Shown here piece after piece: positions 26,566-33,492 of a stretch of DNA of 51,546 nucleotides. The notes beneath the pieces were generated by a model that saw nothing but the letters and a program-made list of their open reading frames with translations, did not search any database and was not told the DNA's origin. This DNA comes from Myxococcaceae bacterium (lineage in GTDB: Bacteria; Myxococcota; Myxococcia; Myxococcales; Myxococcaceae). The first letter of the stretch is position 1, and each line of letters starts with the position of its first letter. The position numbers and the translations under genes are program-made. The stretch spans positions 1 to 51,546 of the forward strand of contig JADCJJ010000374.1 of the NCBI GenBank assembly GCA_020247085.1, given 5' to 3'.

Positions 26566-26671
26566 ACTCATCTTTCGAAGCCGACACGGCTCCGCGGGAG
26601 TTGGCACCTTTCGAGTCCTCGAAGGTTGCCCCGGCGTCGTTGGGCCCATCCCTCAGCCGGTCGCGATGAGT
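26566..26671 (-). promoter_or_regulatory. SAM-I (S-box) riboswitch controlling metB
   Basis: On the minus strand the leader folds as a SAM-I aptamer. P1 is ACTCATC (26671-26665) with GATGAGT (26572-26566). The conserved core is CTGAGGGATGGGCCC, then GCCGGGGCAACC, then P3 (CCTTCGAG/CTCGAAAGG), then GGTGCCAACTCC. P4 is GAGCCG-TGT-CGGCTT, followed by GAAAGATGAG. These are the family's invariant blocks in order. SAM binding is expected to reduce metB expression. About 58 nt separate the aptamer from the ATG and could form the expression platform, e.g. the pairing blocks around GGCCCGGGATGACGCC. This strongly supports methionine-pathway assignment. Confidence 0.93.
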
Positions 26672-26677
26672 GTCCGC

Positions 26678-26706
26678 CTTCTACTGGCGTCTGCCATAGT
26701 GGTCAA
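26678..26706 (-). promoter_or_regulatory. Sigma-70-like promoter of the metB riboswitch leader
   Basis: Minus-strand TTGACC (26706-26701) and TAGAAG (26683-26678) are separated by exactly 17 bp. Transcription would begin about 7 bp downstream, near 26671, which is the first base of riboswitch helix P1. The agreement between promoter and RNA start supports both. Confidence 0.65.
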
Positions 26707-26793
26707 GCATCTTGCTTGGCGGAAATGTCCGCTTCGGCGGAGTGTGCAGATGGAGCGGGCCTCGGGCCCGGGTCGCCGGGGTGGGCGCGGGAG

Positions 26794-27387
26794 TCAGCGG
26801 GCGAGGCGCTGGACCCAGCCCTGGGCCGCGGGGAAGGCGAGCACCTCGTCGGGGACTGGCTCGGGGCCGTCGGCCTGGGTCCAGACGGTGACGTGCACGG
26901 GGGTGCCGTCGGCGAGGGTGTGGTGCTCCTCGTCGTCGGGGGGCGGGGGCGGTCCGGCGGCGAGCACCTCGGGGGGCGGCTCGACGTACACGACGACGAA
27001 GCGCGCGGCGCCAGCGGGTGGGCGCGGCACGCCGACGTAGGTGGCGTAGACGCCGTGCGTGCGGAGCGTCCACTCGCGGGCGGGGGAGCGCTCGTCTTCG
27101 TGGAAGGGCTCCACGGCGGCGTCGCGGAGGGTGGCGGGCTCGGGCCAGCGGCCGGTCTCGGCGCGGTGGCGCTCGAGCTCGTAGAGGCTCTCTCGCAGGT
27201 GGCGGTACGTGCGCTGGTCGGCCTCGCCGAGCTCGCGGAAGGAGCGCTGCCACGACGGCAGGGCGTCGTCGGGCGTCGGCGTCGCGCGCAGGCGCTGGGC
27301 GGTGAGGCCGGCACCCCACACGAGGAGCGAGAGGGCGAGCCAGGGCAGCGCTTCGGTGGGGCGTCGGCGCGAGGGGGCCACGGTCAC
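26794..27387 (-). CDS. Hypothetical membrane-anchored protein downstream of a Ni/Co-type transporter
   Basis: This 197-residue protein starts at a GTG (27387) that overlaps the stop of the upstream transporter gene (GTGA), so translation is probably coupled. An N-terminal membrane segment, ALPWLALSLLVWGAGLTAQ, is followed by a soluble domain: a helical stretch (QRTYRHLRESLYELERHRAE) and a beta-rich part (YATYVGVPRPPAGAARFVVV, then TPVHVTVWTQAD). I do not recognise the family. The coupling suggests it assists the transporter or is a metal-related envelope protein. Confidence 0.65.
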   Translation of the reverse strand: MTVAPSRRRPTEALPWLALSLLVWGAGLTAQRLRATPTPDDALPSWQRSFRELGEADQRTYRHLRESLYELERHRAETGRWPEPATLRDAAVEPFHEDERSPAREWTLRTHGVYATYVGVPRPPAGAARFVVVYVEPPPEVLAAGPPPPPDDEEHHTLADGTPVHVTVWTQADGPEPVPDEVLAFPAAQGWVQRLAR

Positions 27388-28073
27388 GCGGCGAGCTGAG
27401 CCACCGACGCGGCGCCCCAGCAGAGCCCGACGATGATGGACAGCGCGCCGGCGACGCCGAGCAGGCCCGTGGCGAGGCGTGGCGAGCGCGCGAGCCTGAC
27501 GAGGGGCACTCCGGCGGCGCCGGTGAGGAGCGCCATGCCGAGCACACTGCCGGCGCCGAAGAGGGCGATGTAGCCGAGGCGCGAGGCGGTGGTGGGCAGC
27601 TCGGCGAGGACGAGGGCGGTGAGGGCGCCGCTCCCGGCGAGGCCGTGGAGCAGGCCGACGAGCAGCGGGCGGGTGGCGAACGTCCACGAGCAGAGGTGCA
27701 GGTGCTCTCGGGGGGCGGCGTGGGTGTGCTCGACGGCGCCGTGCCGGTGCGTCGAGGGGGCGCCGGCGCGGCCTTCGGCGAGCGAGGTGCGCAGGGCGCG
27801 CACGCCGAGGGCGACGACGACGATGGCCACCAGCAGCTCGAGCAGGGCCGCGACGCGCTCGGGCATCTGGGCCTCGAGCACCGCGAGGGTTCCGCCGACG
27901 AGCAGCAGCGACAGCGTGTGCCCCACGCCCCACAGCGCGCCCAGCAGCAGTCCGGCGCGGGCGTTGCGCTGCTCGGTGGCCAGCGTCGAGACCGCCGCGA
28001 GATGGTCCGGCTCGACGGCGTGGCGCATGCCGAGGGCGACGCCGAGCAGGCCCGTCAGGAGGGATGAGGACAC
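27384..28073 (-). CDS. Ni/Co transporter-like membrane protein (HupE/NiCoT/RcnA superfamily)
   Basis: This 229-residue protein has about six membrane segments. The first carries the family signature G-M-R-H-A-V-E-P-D-H (HX4DH), in which His and Asp bind Ni2+ or Co2+. A cytoplasmic loop is His-rich (THRHGAVEHTHAAPREHLH), consistent with metal binding. A second conserved region reads LLVGLLHGLAGSGALTALVL. The start at 28073 (GTG) gives the short N-terminus usual for the family; a GTG at 28109 in frame adds 12 basic residues. Import or export cannot be told. It is followed by a coupled gene of unknown function. Confidence 0.8.
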   Translation of the reverse strand: MSSSLLTGLLGVALGMRHAVEPDHLAAVSTLATEQRNARAGLLLGALWGVGHTLSLLLVGGTLAVLEAQMPERVAALLELLVAIVVVALGVRALRTSLAEGRAGAPSTHRHGAVEHTHAAPREHLHLCSWTFATRPLLVGLLHGLAGSGALTALVLAELPTTASRLGYIALFGAGSVLGMALLTGAAGVPLVRLARSPRLATGLLGVAGALSIIVGLCWGAASVAQLAA

Positions 28074-28116
28074 GTCGCGGCGGATAGCACGGCGCTGGCG
28101 CTTGCACACGGGCGGT

Positions 28117-28372
28117 AGCGAGCGGGCTCGCCGCAGGGATGGAGGCGGGAGCGCACGTCGTCAGGGCGGCCCTTCGCGTCCGGAGCGTCGAGCAGAGCGA
28201 ACGGGCTCGCCGCGGGGATGGAAGCGGGAGTGCACGTCGTCAGGGTGGCCCTTCGCGACCGGAGCGTCGAGCGGAGCGAGCGGGCTCGCCGCGCGGTTGG
28301 GAGTGGGAGCGCGCGTCGTCAGGCCGGCCCTTCGCGTCCGGAGCGTCAGACGTAGCGAACGGGCTCACCGAC
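28117..28372. repeat. 79-bp tandem repeat reaching into the end of the next gene
   Basis: CGGGCTCGCC (last copy CGGGCTCACC) occurs at 28123, 28202, 28281 and 28360, a strict 79-bp period. Copies share GGAGCGTCGAGC, CGTCGTCAGG and GGCCCTTCGCG. The last element covers the final codons (EPVR) and stop of the gene ending at 28346, so the array abuts and partly includes its 3' end. It also fills the space downstream of that gene and upstream of the transporter. Confidence 0.88.
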
Positions 28373-30352
28373 CTCGGGCTTCTTGAGCGTCGCGAGCACC
28401 CCTGGCGCCAGCTTCGCCTTGAGGGCGTTCACCATCGCCTGGTTCCCCGCGTAGTCGTGGTGCTCGGCGTCAAGCAGGGCCTGGATGTCGCCGCGGGGGA
28501 TGGGCGGCAGGTTGTAGCGGGCGAGGAAGTTGGTGAAGACCTCGTCGTCGCGGAAGGAGTCGTCGATGTCGAGCGACTGCGCGAACGAGATGACGGCCGC
28601 GAGCTTGCGGTCGACGGGGTCGAGGCGCTGCTCGCCCGAGGCCTGCAGGAAGCGGTTGAACTCGAACACGCAGGTGGCGCGCAGGGCCTCTTCGCTCATG
28701 TGCGCGTAGCGGGCGTTGACGCGCATGCGGTACTCGGGCTGGCCGTCGCGGCCCTTCACCTTCTCGAAGCGCACCACCTCGACGTCGCCGGCGTCGGGCT
28801 CGAACCAGCCGCCGGGCAGCACGCGGGAGTGCTCGTTCACCTGCTTCAAGATGCCCGAGAACTCGCTGACGGTGTTGAGCACCTGCGCGGCGATGTGAAT
28901 CTTGGTGCCGTCCAGCAGCGCCGCCGGCCGGTCCTGCTTGACGGGGCGGAACTCGCGGGCGGTGTCGGTTGCCACGTTGAACGTCGAGACGTTGAAGTGC
29001 TTGTCGAGGTAGTCGGCCTGGCCGTCATTGTCGCGGTCGAGCACCTGCTCGCGCACCAGCGTCGAGGCGGGCGTGATGAAGTTGTCGCGGCCCCGCTCGC
29101 CGTCGACGCGGTCGAGGAAGGGGTTGATGTCGGTCCACTTCGCGCGCTTCGCGATGAGGCGGGCGAGCCCGTCGATGTCGGTGTCGACGGCCGAGCTGCC
29201 GTAGGTCGTCGCGACCTGCAGGTTGGGGAACGTCTCCTTGAAGGCGTCGAGCTGCGACTTTCCGACGCACAGGTTCGAGAAGAAGAGCTGGCCGTCGCCG
29301 CCGCTGGCGGGGCGGGGCGCGCTCTTGATGGAGCGCACCTGGTTCTTCCCCCAGCTCGCGTGACCGTCGTAACCCATGATGTGCACGCCCGGGTCACCGA
29401 GCTTCTCGAGCAGATTGGAGCCTCCGGCGAGGCGGGTGCGAAGCTCGAACTTCGTCTCGCCGACGCCGGGCTCGGTGAAGGCCTTCTGGTACACGCCGCT
29501 GCCGGGCTGGGTCTCGCGCCAGCCGGCGGTGGTGAGCATGCGGCGGAAGCCGTCCACGAACTCGTCGCCAATCTGCCAGTCGAGCTTCACCGTCGAGTTC
29601 CCGTTGGCGAACCACTTCGCGTAGGGCGGAGAGAGCGGCGCGAGGGCCTCCATGAGCGAGGCGGCGACCTGCTTCGCGGGCCCGCTGCGGGCAGCGCTGG
29701 AGTTCGAGAGGTGGAAGACGAGGTTCTCCTGCAGGCGCTTGTCGGGCTCGGCGCGAACGAGGCGCTCGTAAGCGGCGAGCATCGTGGCCTGCAGCTGGGG
29801 CTCCTTCGTGCCCTCGAGCAGGTGCAAGAGGACGGCGCCAGCCGACGCCCGGGCCTGGAGCGCCTGCCGGGCCTCGAGGCCCGCCGGCGGCGGCGTCACG
29901 GCGAGGTGCCGCTCGAGCTGGGCGAAGGCCTTCGCGCGTGTGGCCTCGGGGAGCGCGGCGAAGACGTTGTCGCGGGCGTTGTCGACGAGCTCGCCGGCGC
30001 GGAAGAGCGCCTCGCCCTGCTCGACCGGCGTGCGGGGGGCGGCGCCCGAGGCGTTGACGGTGAAGCCGCCGTCCGCAGAGAGGAAGACGGGGCGCTGCGA
30101 GGGCGTCGGGTCGAGGGCGACGGTCTGCCCGGGCGGGGGCGGCCGCGGAGACAGCACCTCGTCGACGGCCCGCCTCGCGTCGGCGGTGAACAGGTCGTGG
30201 TGCTGGGCGAGGGCCGCGCGGAGCTGCGCGCGCTCGTACGACGTCACCTTGCCGTCGGCGGTCGCGCGGGCGACCAGCTGCTGCGCCTCCTCCTTCGTGA
30301 TGACCTGGTCGGCGGCGGCGGTGGTGGCGAGGCGGCGAATCGAGGTCGGCAT
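28346..30352 (-). CDS. Large protein with possible caspase-like (clan CD) His/Cys pair and an EF-hand
   Basis: This 668-residue protein has a helical N-terminal ~95 residues, including KEEAQQLVARATADGKVTSYE (an EF-hand-like or dockerin-like helix pair). A helical middle part follows. A segment with VHIMGYDGHASWG (H331) and LFFSNLCVGKSQL (C362) comes next: a hydrophobic strand ending in G-H, and 31 residues later a hydrophobic strand ending in a Cys. That is the pattern of caspase/gingipain/CHAT peptidases. A calcium-type loop, DRDNDGQADYLD, lies near residue 437. No signal peptide is seen. The start at 30352 (MPTSIRRL) is preferred over one 12 codons upstream. I know no named family; protease activity is inference. 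Confidence 0.75.
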   Translation of the reverse strand: MPTSIRRLATTAAADQVITKEEAQQLVARATADGKVTSYERAQLRAALAQHHDLFTADARRAVDEVLSPRPPPPGQTVALDPTPSQRPVFLSADGGFTVNASGAAPRTPVEQGEALFRAGELVDNARDNVFAALPEATRAKAFAQLERHLAVTPPPAGLEARQALQARASAGAVLLHLLEGTKEPQLQATMLAAYERLVRAEPDKRLQENLVFHLSNSSAARSGPAKQVAASLMEALAPLSPPYAKWFANGNSTVKLDWQIGDEFVDGFRRMLTTAGWRETQPGSGVYQKAFTEPGVGETKFELRTRLAGGSNLLEKLGDPGVHIMGYDGHASWGKNQVRSIKSAPRPASGGDGQLFFSNLCVGKSQLDAFKETFPNLQVATTYGSSAVDTDIDGLARLIAKRAKWTDINPFLDRVDGERGRDNFITPASTLVREQVLDRDNDGQADYLDKHFNVSTFNVATDTAREFRPVKQDRPAALLDGTKIHIAAQVLNTVSEFSGILKQVNEHSRVLPGGWFEPDAGDVEVVRFEKVKGRDGQPEYRMRVNARYAHMSEEALRATCVFEFNRFLQASGEQRLDPVDRKLAAVISFAQSLDIDDSFRDDEVFTNFLARYNLPPIPRGDIQALLDAEHHDYAGNQAMVNALKAKLAPGVLATLKKPEVGEPVRYV

Positions 30353-30990
30353 GGGGCTCCGGGGGGAAGGCGACGGAGCGCGGCCCATAGCAGCCCGTTG
30401 AGGAAAGCGCGCTGGTCGCCAGAGCCCCGAGCTCCTGCGCCGAGCTGCGTCAGCGGCCCTCGAAAGACCGCGCCGTCTTTCTGCGGACCTCCACCTTGCG
30501 CGGCCCGAAGCTCGACGTTCGGGCTCGGTCGGCTGGCTTCACCGGGGCTGCTCGCCGAGGTGGAGCGGGCGCTCCAGGAGACGCTTCCGAGGCCGCCGCG
30601 GCGCGGCAGGGCGAGGCCACCGGCCAGAGCCCCGAAGCGACACCGGGGGACGGCCCGTCGTGGGTGGCGCGCCGTGCTCGCGGCGGGTGCCGGGCCGGGT
30701 GCCGGCGAAGCCCGTGGCGTCCGTCGAGAAGCGCCCGGCCGCGGCGTGTCGGGGGCGCACAAGGGACTCGAGGCCGTTGCCCGTCTCGACGCCGCGGCCC
30801 TGCGAGCGGCGAAGCCCGGGGGGGCGTCATCGACGGGAGCGCCGGAAGCGCGCTGCCGACGGGGTCTGCTTGGGTGAGACCTCGGTGAGGGCCCGGACAC
30901 CTCGGGCAGCCAGCGGTGCGGCGGCGGCGCCCCGAGCCTCGACCAGCGGCCAGATGTGACCCAAGTGGGGGTTCCACGCATCGCTGAAAA
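30353..30990. other. Long intergenic stretch without a supported gene
   Basis: This is about 640 bp between the caspase-like gene and the palindromic control region. Reading frames exist on both strands but are low-complexity Arg/Pro/Ala sequence with no motif and no ribosome binding site. A short inverted repeat AAAGAC/GTCTTT occurs around 30464-30480. I see no RNA gene. Confidence 0.45.
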
Positions 30991-31081
30991 ATGAGCAATA
31001 TTTTGCTCATGCAGGACCGTGCTGAGGCAGCACCATGGTCGGTCAGTCATGGCAATTTCGGCCTAAATAATTGTAATTATT
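30991..31081. promoter_or_regulatory. A+T-rich control region with three palindromes upstream of the lipid megasynthase operon
   Basis: This is one of the most A+T-rich places in the window. Three inverted repeats lie in 91 bp: ATGAGCAA-TATT-TTGCTCAT at 30991-31010 (perfect), GTGCTG-AGG-CAGCAC around 31019-31033, and AATAATT-GT-AATTATT at 31066-31081 (perfect). They end about 140 bp before the ATG of the acyl-AMP ligase. Regulator binding sites and the operon promoter are the natural reading; I could not fit a standard -35/-10 pair. Confidence 0.6.
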
Positions 31082-31218
31082 GCGTCATTTTCGGGCTTCT
31101 CGGTCGCTGAGGCACCAGGGTCGGGTGACACACAGGTGTCGAAGAGGGTCGTCGCCTTGACCGGGTAGGAGTGGCTCCGTAGAGAGCGCGCCGAGTTCAC
31201 CGGCTTTGGGAGGCTGAC

Positions 31219-33114
31219 ATGGCAGCGTGGAACGCACCGAGTCTGATCGCAGCGATCGACGAGTCGAAGGGGCTGACGGACAAGGGCTACACCTTCCTGG
31301 ACCGGGACCAGAAGGAGCAGTTCTTCTCGTGGGACGACCTGCGCACGGAGGCGATGAAGCGGGCGGCCCACCTGCGGAAGTACGGGCTGAAGAAGGGCGA
31401 CCGGGTGGCGATGGTGTTGCCCGACGGCGAGGACTTCGTTCCGACCTTCCTGGGCGCCATCTGGGCCGGGCTGGTGCCGGTGCCGCTCTACCCGCCGCTG
31501 TCGCTGGGGAAGCTCGACTCGTACAAAGACACGTTGGTGGCCATTTTGAACAAGGCCGAGCCGGCGTACCTCATCACCCTGTCGAAGATGCAGCAGGTGC
31601 TGTGGGCGGGGCTGACGCACGTGAAGTCGCTGAAGGGCGTCATCACGGCCGAGGAGCTGAAGGGGCCTGCGCCCGAGGGCGTGTCTCAGGACCCGGCGCA
31701 GGTGACCGACGACGACCTGGCGTTCCTGCAGTTCACGTCGGGGTCGACGTCGACGCCGAAGGGCGTGTCGGTGACCCACGGGAACCTGCGGGCGAACGCG
31801 TGGGCCATCATGGTGGATGGGTTGAAGACGGACTCCGCAGTGGACCACGGCGTCTCGTGGTTGCCGCTCTACCACGACATGGGGCTCATCGGCTTCGTCA
31901 TCGCGCCGATGTTCCACAAGGTGCAGGTGACGTTCATTCCGACGATGGCGTTCGTGCGGCAGGCGACGCTGTGGCTCGAGACGATTCACCGGGTGCGGGG
32001 CACCATCACGTTCGCGCCGAACTTCGCCTACGCGCTGGCGACGAAGCGCACGAAGGCGGAGCAGCTCGCGCGCTGGGACCTGTCGTGCGTGAAGGCGTTC
32101 GGCTGCGGAGCCGAGCCCATCAACTCGGGCACGATGCGCACCTTCGTCGAGACGATGTCGAAGGCGAAGCTGAAGCCCGAGGCGCTGCTGCCCTGCTACG
32201 GCATGGCCGAGGCGACGCTGGCCATCAGCTTCATCGGGCTCGACGAGGCGCTCTCGACGGACGTGGTGGACACCGAGGCGTACCAGAAGCAGCGGGCGGC
32301 GGAGCCGGTGCACGTCTCGAAGCTCGCCGAGGGCAAGGCGCAGGAGTTCGTGAACTGCGGCAAGACGTTCCCCGGGCACGAGGTGGGCATCTTCGACGAC
32401 CAGGGCGCGCGGCTGGGTGAGCGGAAGATTGGCGAGATTCAGGTGCGTGGGCCGAGCGTGGCCAAGGGCTACTTCCGTGACGCTGACGCGACGGAGCGGA
32501 CGTTCGGCGGCGGGTGGCTGAAGACGGGCGACCTCGGCTACCTGGCCAACGGCAACGTCTACATCGTGGGTCGCAAGAAGGACATCATCATCATCAACGG
32601 GCGCAATTACGACCCGCAGCGCATCGAGTGGCTGGTGGACGACGTGGCGGGCGTGCGCAAGGGCTCGTCGGTGGCGTTCTCGAAGCCGGGCCCGTCGAGC
32701 GAGGAGCTCATCGTGGTGCTCGAGGCGCGCACCGCGAGCGAGACCGAGCTCGAAGCCCTGAAGGAGTCGGTGAAGCAGCGCATCGTGGAGCAGATGCAGC
32801 TGACGCCGGCGGACGTGGTGGTGTGCCCGGTGGGCTCGTTGCCGAAGACGTCGAGCGGGAAGTTGCAGCGGTCGAAGACGCGGCAGCAGTACCTCGACGG
32901 CACGGTGGGCAAGGAGGGCAACCGCTCGCTGGGTTCGAACGCCGAGAAGGTGGTGCTCGCGCGGCACGTGGCGATGTCGCTGCTCGGCCGGAGCCGTCAC
33001 CGCGCGCGGCGCATCGCCGAGCACGCGCTCGAGGTGAAGTCGGTCACCGACGCGCTGGGCAAGCTCAAGCTCGCGGGCGACTACGTCTCGAACCGCCTCG
33101 GCAAGCTGTTCTGA
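31219..33114 (+). CDS. Fatty acyl-AMP ligase (FAAL)
   Basis: This 631-residue adenylate-forming enzyme activates a fatty acid with ATP and passes it to an acyl carrier protein. Seen: AFLQFTSGSTSTPKGVSVTH (P-loop), the FAAL-type VSWLPLYHDMGLIGF, FAPNFAYALATKR, YGMAEATLAISF, GWLKTGDLGYL and KDIIIINGRNYDPQRIE; the last resembles FAALs more than acyl-CoA ligases. The C-terminal LPKTSSGKLQRSKTR carries the catalytic Lys. About 45 further residues follow. GGGAGG precedes the ATG by 5 nt. It is the first gene of the operon, with a free carrier protein 68 bp downstream as the likely acceptor. Confidence 0.93.
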   Translation: MAAWNAPSLIAAIDESKGLTDKGYTFLDRDQKEQFFSWDDLRTEAMKRAAHLRKYGLKKGDRVAMVLPDGEDFVPTFLGAIWAGLVPVPLYPPLSLGKLDSYKDTLVAILNKAEPAYLITLSKMQQVLWAGLTHVKSLKGVITAEELKGPAPEGVSQDPAQVTDDDLAFLQFTSGSTSTPKGVSVTHGNLRANAWAIMVDGLKTDSAVDHGVSWLPLYHDMGLIGFVIAPMFHKVQVTFIPTMAFVRQATLWLETIHRVRGTITFAPNFAYALATKRTKAEQLARWDLSCVKAFGCGAEPINSGTMRTFVETMSKAKLKPEALLPCYGMAEATLAISFIGLDEALSTDVVDTEAYQKQRAAEPVHVSKLAEGKAQEFVNCGKTFPGHEVGIFDDQGARLGERKIGEIQVRGPSVAKGYFRDADATERTFGGGWLKTGDLGYLANGNVYIVGRKKDIIIINGRNYDPQRIEWLVDDVAGVRKGSSVAFSKPGPSSEELIVVLEARTASETELEALKESVKQRIVEQMQLTPADVVVCPVGSLPKTSSGKLQRSKTRQQYLDGTVGKEGNRSLGSNAEKVVLARHVAMSLLGRSRHRARRIAEHALEVKSVTDALGKLKLAGDYVSNRLGKLF

Positions 33115-33182
33115 TCAACCCTTCCCTCTCTGGCAACACGCAGTCCCACTCCCCGCAGCACCCTCGTTCAAGGACACACCTC

Positions 33183-33443
33183 ATGGCGACCGTACACATC
33201 CCCACCCTCTTCACGCAGGCGGCGCTCGAAGTGAGCGGCAAGAAAATCGACACCATCACCGGCCAGACGGTCATCTCGAAGCTGGGGCTCGACTCGGTGG
33301 CGGTGATGGAGCTGGTGGCGCACTTCGAGGAGAAGCTGAACATCCGCATGCCGGACGAAGACCTGGCGAAGGTGCAGACCGTGGCGGACCTGGGCACCCT
33401 GGTGAAGCGGCTGATGCCGCCGGGCTCCGAGGTGACCTGGTAA
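33183..33443 (+). CDS. Free acyl carrier protein
   Basis: This 86-residue protein has the phosphopantetheine site LGLDSVAVMELV (GLDS serine near residue 39) and helical flanks typical of ACP (FEEKLNIRMPDEDLAKVQTV, then TLVKRLMP). AAGGA precedes the ATG. It lies between the FAAL and megasynthase genes (68 and 49 bp gaps), so it most likely receives the fatty acyl group from the FAAL and presents it to the ketosynthase. It needs a phosphopantetheinyl transferase not found in this window. Confidence 0.93.
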   Translation: MATVHIPTLFTQAALEVSGKKIDTITGQTVISKLGLDSVAVMELVAHFEEKLNIRMPDEDLAKVQTVADLGTLVKRLMPPGSEVTW

Positions 33444-33492
33444 CGGCACCAGGTCTCCCAGGGCCTCCACGCCGCCCCCCCCCCGAGCCCCC

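Noticed and set aside
28139-30877. 912-residue plus-strand frame opposite the caspase-like gene
   Set aside because: Its composition is the antisense of a well-formed minus-strand gene (Arg/Gly/Val/Leu shadow) and no motif is seen.
30244-31050. 268-residue minus-strand frame in the gap before the lipid operon
   Set aside because: Low-complexity Arg/Pro/Ala sequence crossing the palindrome region, no ribosome binding site, no motif.
31047-31064. Sigma-54 promoter (TGGCAATTTCGGCC) before the lipid operon
   Set aside because: The GG to GC spacing is 10 and not the required 12, and the -12 TTGC is missing.
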